A stretch of DNA of 64,000 bases, from assembly GCA_017427985.1 (NCBI GenBank), contig JAFRRS010000024.1, positions 1 through 64,000 on the forward strand, read 5' to 3'. Below, in pieces: positions 60,626 through 64,000 of this stretch. The position numbers and the translations under genes are program-made. Positions within the stretch are counted from its first letter, which is position 1, and each line of letters starts with the position of its first letter. The notes beneath the pieces were generated by a model. That model did no database searches and was not told the origin of the DNA. It saw nothing but the letters and a program-made list of their open reading frames with translations. Origin of the DNA: Bacteroidales bacterium (GTDB lineage Bacteria > Bacteroidota > Bacteroidia > Bacteroidales > F082).

Positions 60626-61619
60626 TTTTCTTAACAATAAACATTCTGACTAAAAATACAGCCACAAGGATATAAACCGCCCACATCAGATAGGTGCGGC
60701 CTTTCATCACGGCAGCCTTGTTCAAATCAAAGAAATACTGATACTGATGACGCACTATCGGATTGAGATACAATGTGTTACCATTATAAAACTCCACCTC
60801 AGCCCTGATATATGTATCTTCTTTTTGAATCGGATAAAAACCTTTCGCGACATTTTTCGCCACACTCTTGACCTCCGCGTTCTGCCCAATGAAACGCATT
60901 TCCTTAGCTATCTCAGAAACAGTCACAAATAGATTTCCATTTTTAACTGTAACGTCAACAAGCTGAGGCACTTGCGCCAAATTTCCATTATATGAAACGG
61001 CGTATGAATTACCAGTTTCCAGCGATTTTAATATCGATTCCGCATCATTTTCACCGATACATGCTGTGGTAAAATTCTCACCTGTCGCGATGATATTCAC
61101 ACGATGTCCGTTTGAAAGTGCTATATCCCAGTAAAACAATGAGTTATCGTTTGGAGAAAGAGCCTCCATCACCCGATAATGGTCAAGACGCGTCATCTGT
61201 CCTTGCCTGAATCCTTTCGAAGGATGCGCAGGTGCCACAAGACGGCATTTTTTATTCAGCTTGTCGATGTTAAATTGTTTATAATGAATGCTTTGGAAAA
61301 AAGGATAGTCAATCACACGCTTTTCCTTATAGCCCAAACAAAGATAACGCGTGCCAGTTAGTGCATATCCGAATTCATAAACATCAATTCCTTGATTTTC
61401 AACTGATTCCGAACGGAAATCAACATAATTTATGCGATTAATTTCAGAATACGGATTATAGATAAAATCACCTTTGAAAGGCTCTATATCCGAAAAAGTG
61501 TAAGATGGCACCGCAAGATATAACACCAAGAGAAACAACAAGATAGCCCCTATTATCGTCGTCAAGGCAAGATAAAACTTGTTGTTTTTTATTTTATTCC
61601 AAAACTTTTTCTCAGACAT
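60606..61619 (-). CDS. Membrane protein with a degenerate PHP-like domain
   Basis: A 337-residue protein. An N-terminal helix (about 16-36) and a C-terminal helix (about 313-330) flank a periplasmic domain. The segments APAHPSKGFRQGQM, DIALSNGHRVNIIATG and ENDAESILKSLETGNSYAV recall the PHP metal-hydrolase family (CehA/McbA type), but most metal histidines and aspartates are not visible, so catalysis is doubtful. It lies between the methyltransferase and the GT39 gene with 6-20 nt gaps or overlaps, so a shared pathway is likely. Confidence 0.55.
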   Translation of the reverse strand: MSEKKFWNKIKNNKFYLALTTIIGAILLFLLVLYLAVPSYTFSDIEPFKGDFIYNPYSEINRINYVDFRSESVENQGIDVYEFGYALTGTRYLCLGYKEKRVIDYPFFQSIHYKQFNIDKLNKKCRLVAPAHPSKGFRQGQMTRLDHYRVMEALSPNDNSLFYWDIALSNGHRVNIIATGENFTTACIGENDAESILKSLETGNSYAVSYNGNLAQVPQLVDVTVKNGNLFVTVSEIAKEMRFIGQNAEVKSVAKNVAKGFYPIQKEDTYIRAEVEFYNGNTLYLNPIVRHQYQYFFDLNKAAVMKGRTYLMWAVYILVAVFLVRMFIVKKNENPGE

Positions 61620-61625
61620 AAAAAA

Positions 61626-62525
61626 TCATGCTTGTTTGATAAGACGTTTGATTTTCATCCGCAAATCCCAAGGCAAACCCTGAATCACGAACTGTATGAA
61701 ATTATATTTCCAATATAAAAAACTCATTTTCAATCGCTTGGCAAAAGAAAAACCTGAAAACGACTGTTGCAGCAATGCTTCCGCAAGCACTCTCTTGTCA
61801 TTTTTGTCGCCGAGCAAACCTTGCGGAACATCAGACTTCTTGGTAATCACCGCAATCACATGTCCTGATTCCGCCGTTGCTGTCTCAACTTCAGCAAAAT
61901 CATGCAGAAGCTCAGCAATATCATAACGTTCCGACTTGTTCCAAATTGTCAGTTTTTCATTTTCAGCGCAAATATTAAACTGATGGAAGCCCTTGTAATG
62001 TTCCGTCTCAGCCTCATTCGGATGATGATTCAGGTAAAGTTTACCGCCAACTCTCAGAGTATCAACGGCTTCGTAAATTCCCTTCAACGGATTCGACGAA
62101 TGGTCGAGCGCATTTTGAATAATCACCAAATCGACATTATGGGCGGGATAAAACGCCGAAAGATACTCCATCATTCCAAAGTCAATCTCCGGCAGATTCT
62201 TCTTGTATTTTTTCAAAATCTTATTGAAAAACGGCGCAAGTGGATCGACATAATGTATGTCAAGCGGAGTTCTTTCACCACCTTTATTAATATAATTGCC
62301 AGTGGCATAACTCATCCCCGCACCCACATCAAGAACCAACGGATTCTCTTGATTTTCAATATATTGCGATGCATCAAAACATTCCAATTCAATAAAATTC
62401 CCGTAATGCGACCACTTCATCAGGCCGTCAAACGGGCGTTTCCAACGATAAACATTGTTCCAAAATGCAATCTCGTAAGGAATCCCCTCAATCCATTTTT
62501 GAATATTTGAACTGTCTTTCGTCAT
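61626..62525 (-). CDS. Class I SAM-dependent methyltransferase
   Basis: A 299-residue protein with the SAM motif VLDVGAGMSYATGNY (about 64-78), the acidic loop at HYVDPLAPFF and motif IV NALDHSSNPL. The target is unknown; the context (a GT39 and a PHP-like membrane protein downstream) suggests modification of a lipid-linked or surface glycan, which is only an inference. First gene of the minus-strand trio. Confidence 0.8.
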   Translation of the reverse strand: MTKDSSNIQKWIEGIPYEIAFWNNVYRWKRPFDGLMKWSHYGNFIELECFDASQYIENQENPLVLDVGAGMSYATGNYINKGGERTPLDIHYVDPLAPFFNKILKKYKKNLPEIDFGMMEYLSAFYPAHNVDLVIIQNALDHSSNPLKGIYEAVDTLRVGGKLYLNHHPNEAETEHYKGFHQFNICAENEKLTIWNKSERYDIAELLHDFAEVETATAESGHVIAVITKKSDVPQGLLGDKNDKRVLAEALLQQSFSGFSFAKRLKMSFLYWKYNFIQFVIQGLPWDLRMKIKRLIKQA

Positions 62526-62631
62526 CTTTAAAATAGTTTTGCAAAGTTAATTTTTTTTGAAATGTAATTGAAAAATATTCTTAAAATCCCAAAGATTTTT
62601 AACAAATCATCTCCACTTCGACAAAAATTTG

Positions 62632-62639
62632 TATTTTTG
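62632..62639 (+). promoter_or_regulatory. sufB promoter -7 box
   Basis: TATTTTTG, 29 nt before the sufB ATG, preceded by AATTTG. Confidence 0.6.
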
Positions 62640-62668
62640 CAAATTAATATTTCTAGAAATTTTGAATT

Positions 62669-64000
62669 ATGGAGTCAAATCCAAAGGAAAATATAATCGA
62701 AGAGGTAACCAATAAGGACTACGAGTTCGGTTTTGTGACTGACATCGAGACCGATTTGATACCGAAGGGGCTGAGCGAGGACATTATCCGCCTGATTTCG
62801 AGGAAGAAAGAGGAGCCGGAATGGCTGTTGGAGTTCCGTTTGAAAGCATATCGTCACTGGCTCACTCTGAAGATGCCTACTTGGGCGCACCTCACCATTC
62901 CACCAATTGATTATCAAGACATTATATATTACGCTGCGCCAAAACAGCGCAAGGCGAAAAGTTTGGATGAAGTCGATCCTGAGCTTTTGGCGACCTTCGA
63001 CAAGCTTGGAATCTCGCTCGACGAGCAGAAAAAACTCTCGGGAGTGGCTGTCGACGCTGTCATGGACTCGACTTCGGTGAAGACCACGTTCCAGGAGACG
63101 CTTTCGAAGCATGGTATCATCTTCATGTCGTTCAGCGAGGCCGTGAAACAGCACCCCGACCTGGTGAAAAAATATCTCGGGAAGGTCGTTCCATACACCG
63201 ACAACTTCTTCGCAGCCTTGAACTCGGCAGTTTTCAGCGACGGCTCGTTCTGCTACGTTCCAAAAGGCGTTCGCTGCCCGATAGAGTTGTCGACATATTT
63301 CCGCATAAATGCAGCAAATACAGGTCAATTCGAAAGAACTTTGATTGTTGCCGACGAAGGCGCATATGTGAGCTACATGGAAGGCTGCACCGCTCCGCAA
63401 CGTGATGAGAATCAATTACATGCGGCTATCGTGGAAATCATTTCCGAGAAAGACGCTGAAGTGAAATATTCAACCGTTCAGAACTGGTATCCGGGCGACA
63501 AAGACGGCAATGGCGGCATTTATAATTTCGTCACAAAACGAGGCATCTGCCGTGGTGACAACGCAAAAATCTCGTGGACACAGGTCGAGACAGGCTCTGC
63601 AATCACCTGGAAATACCCGAGCTGCATCTTGAAAGGCGACAACACAGTGGCGGAATTCTATTCGGTGGCTGTCACCAACAACTACCAGCAGGCCGACACC
63701 GGCACAAAGATGATTCACATAGGCAAAAACAGCCGTTCGACCATCATATCCAAGGGAATTTCGGCAGGTCACAGTCAGAATGGCTACCGCGGATTGGTGA
63801 AAGTGGTGCCTGAGGCTACCAACTGCCGTAATTTCTCGCAATGCGACTCGTTGCTGTTGGGCGACCAATGCGGCGCTCACACCTGGCCTTACGTGGAATG
63901 CGGCAACGACAGCAGCATTCTCGAACACGAGGCAACGACATCGAAGATTTCGGAAGACCAGCTGTTTTACTGTAACCAACGCGGCATCCCGACAGAAAAA
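62669..64000 (+). CDS. sufB: Fe-S cluster assembly protein SufB (3' end outside the window)
   Basis: The scaffold subunit of the SufBCD complex for iron-sulfur cluster assembly. It starts ATG at 62669 and stays open for 444 codons to the window edge; SufB is usually 480-495 residues. Recognisable are [10 protein letters not shown] (about 71-80), [18 protein letters not shown] (about 193-210), the SYMEGCTAP motif and the late [20 protein letters not shown] region that precedes the end. The sufC, sufD and sufS genes would be expected downstream. It seems to be the first gene of the operon. Confidence 0.95.
   Translation, partial: MESNPKENIIEEVTNKDYEFGFVTDIETDLIPKGLSEDIIRLISRKKEEPEWLLEFRLKAYRHWLTLKMPTWAHLTIPPIDYQDIIYYAAPKQRKAKSLDEVDPELLATFDKLGISLDEQKKLSGVAVDAVMDSTSVKTTFQETLSKHGIIFMSFSEAVKQHPDLVKKYLGKVVPYTDNFFAALNSAVFSDGSFCYVPKGVRCPIELSTYFRINAANTGQFERTLIVADEGAYVSYMEGCTAPQRDENQLHAAIVEIISEKDAEVKYSTVQNWYPGDKDGNGGIYNFVTKRGICRGDNAKISWTQVETGSAITWKYPSCILKGDNTVAEFYSVAVTNNYQQADTGTKMIHIGKNSRSTIISKGISAGHSQNGYRGLVKVVPEATNCRNFSQCDSLLLGDQCGAHTWPYVECGNDSSILEHEATTSKISEDQLFYCNQRGIPTEK

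Noticed and set aside
62675..63415. 246-residue minus-strand frame opposite the start of sufB
   Set aside because: Plus-strand SufB is unmistakable by motif; the antisense frame is a shadow, as is the one at 63470-63979.

Overview
The window reads as a chromosome segment of an uncultured-type member of the Bacteroidota, most likely Bacteroidales. Three things point there. Promoters carry the TAnnTTTG -7 box with a TTTG-like -33 box. Genes mostly lack Shine-Dalgarno sequences. Two secreted proteins end in type IX secretion (T9SS) sorting domains, and several families here (DUF2147, DUF2851, HU-CCDC81/SPOR, SDR-type threonine dehydrogenase) are typical of the phylum. The gene content is mainly core chromosome, with many dispersed palindromic repeats between genes.

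Layout. 1-2.2 kb: threonine catabolism (kbl and an SDR threonine dehydrogenase). 2.2-6.0 kb: two matching blocks of REP-like hairpins, a single-domain Y1 (REP-associated) transposase, a long structured leader RNA, and two secreted proteins sharing a C-terminal domain. 6.0-8.7 kb: a Ca/Na antiporter, a DUF389 and a DUF2147 protein. 8.8-26.2 kb, minus strand: purN, a large secreted protein, then the division and cell-wall (dcw) cluster read from mraZ to ftsZ. In it the murD position holds only a degenerate C-terminal domain. MurE carries the DNPR motif, so the peptide stem uses meso-diaminopimelate; dapD at 28.3 kb fits that. 26.2-36.8 kb: engB, def, ruvX, tRNA-His, dapD, a possible toxin-like nuclease with a convergent small RNA, a vWA surface protein with a second copy of the leader RNA, an orphan OppC-type permease, tRNA-Leu, a trigger factor lacking its PPIase domain, clpP and clpX. 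36.9-50.5 kb: a polysaccharide-initiating sugar transferase, a lipoprotein, Gfo/Idh, pcm, trmB, an HU/SPOR protein, kdsB, a deoxynucleoside kinase, LptF/G, tgt, a GT2 and a secreted C10 protease. 50.6-62.5 kb: hutU, T9SS and PEGA proteins, rny, 6S RNA, zapA and a coiled-coil partner, DUF2851, and a three-gene membrane glycosyltransferase cluster. 62.7 kb to the right edge: sufB, cut by the window end.

Most unusual points. (1) Two ~270-280 nt RNAs with the same rod-like fold and near-complete compensatory change in their helices sit about 50 nt upstream of two unrelated surface-protein genes. (2) Two ~70 bp palindromes with an identical 24-nt loop but covarying arms each lie between divergent promoters. 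(3) murD is reduced to a degenerate domain. (4) Several families of GTAG-headed or AATGTG-headed palindromes abut or supply stop codons, and a Y1 transposase that could act on such hairpins is present. (5) Trigger factor has lost its PPIase domain. Everything was read by eye; no database search or folding program was run.
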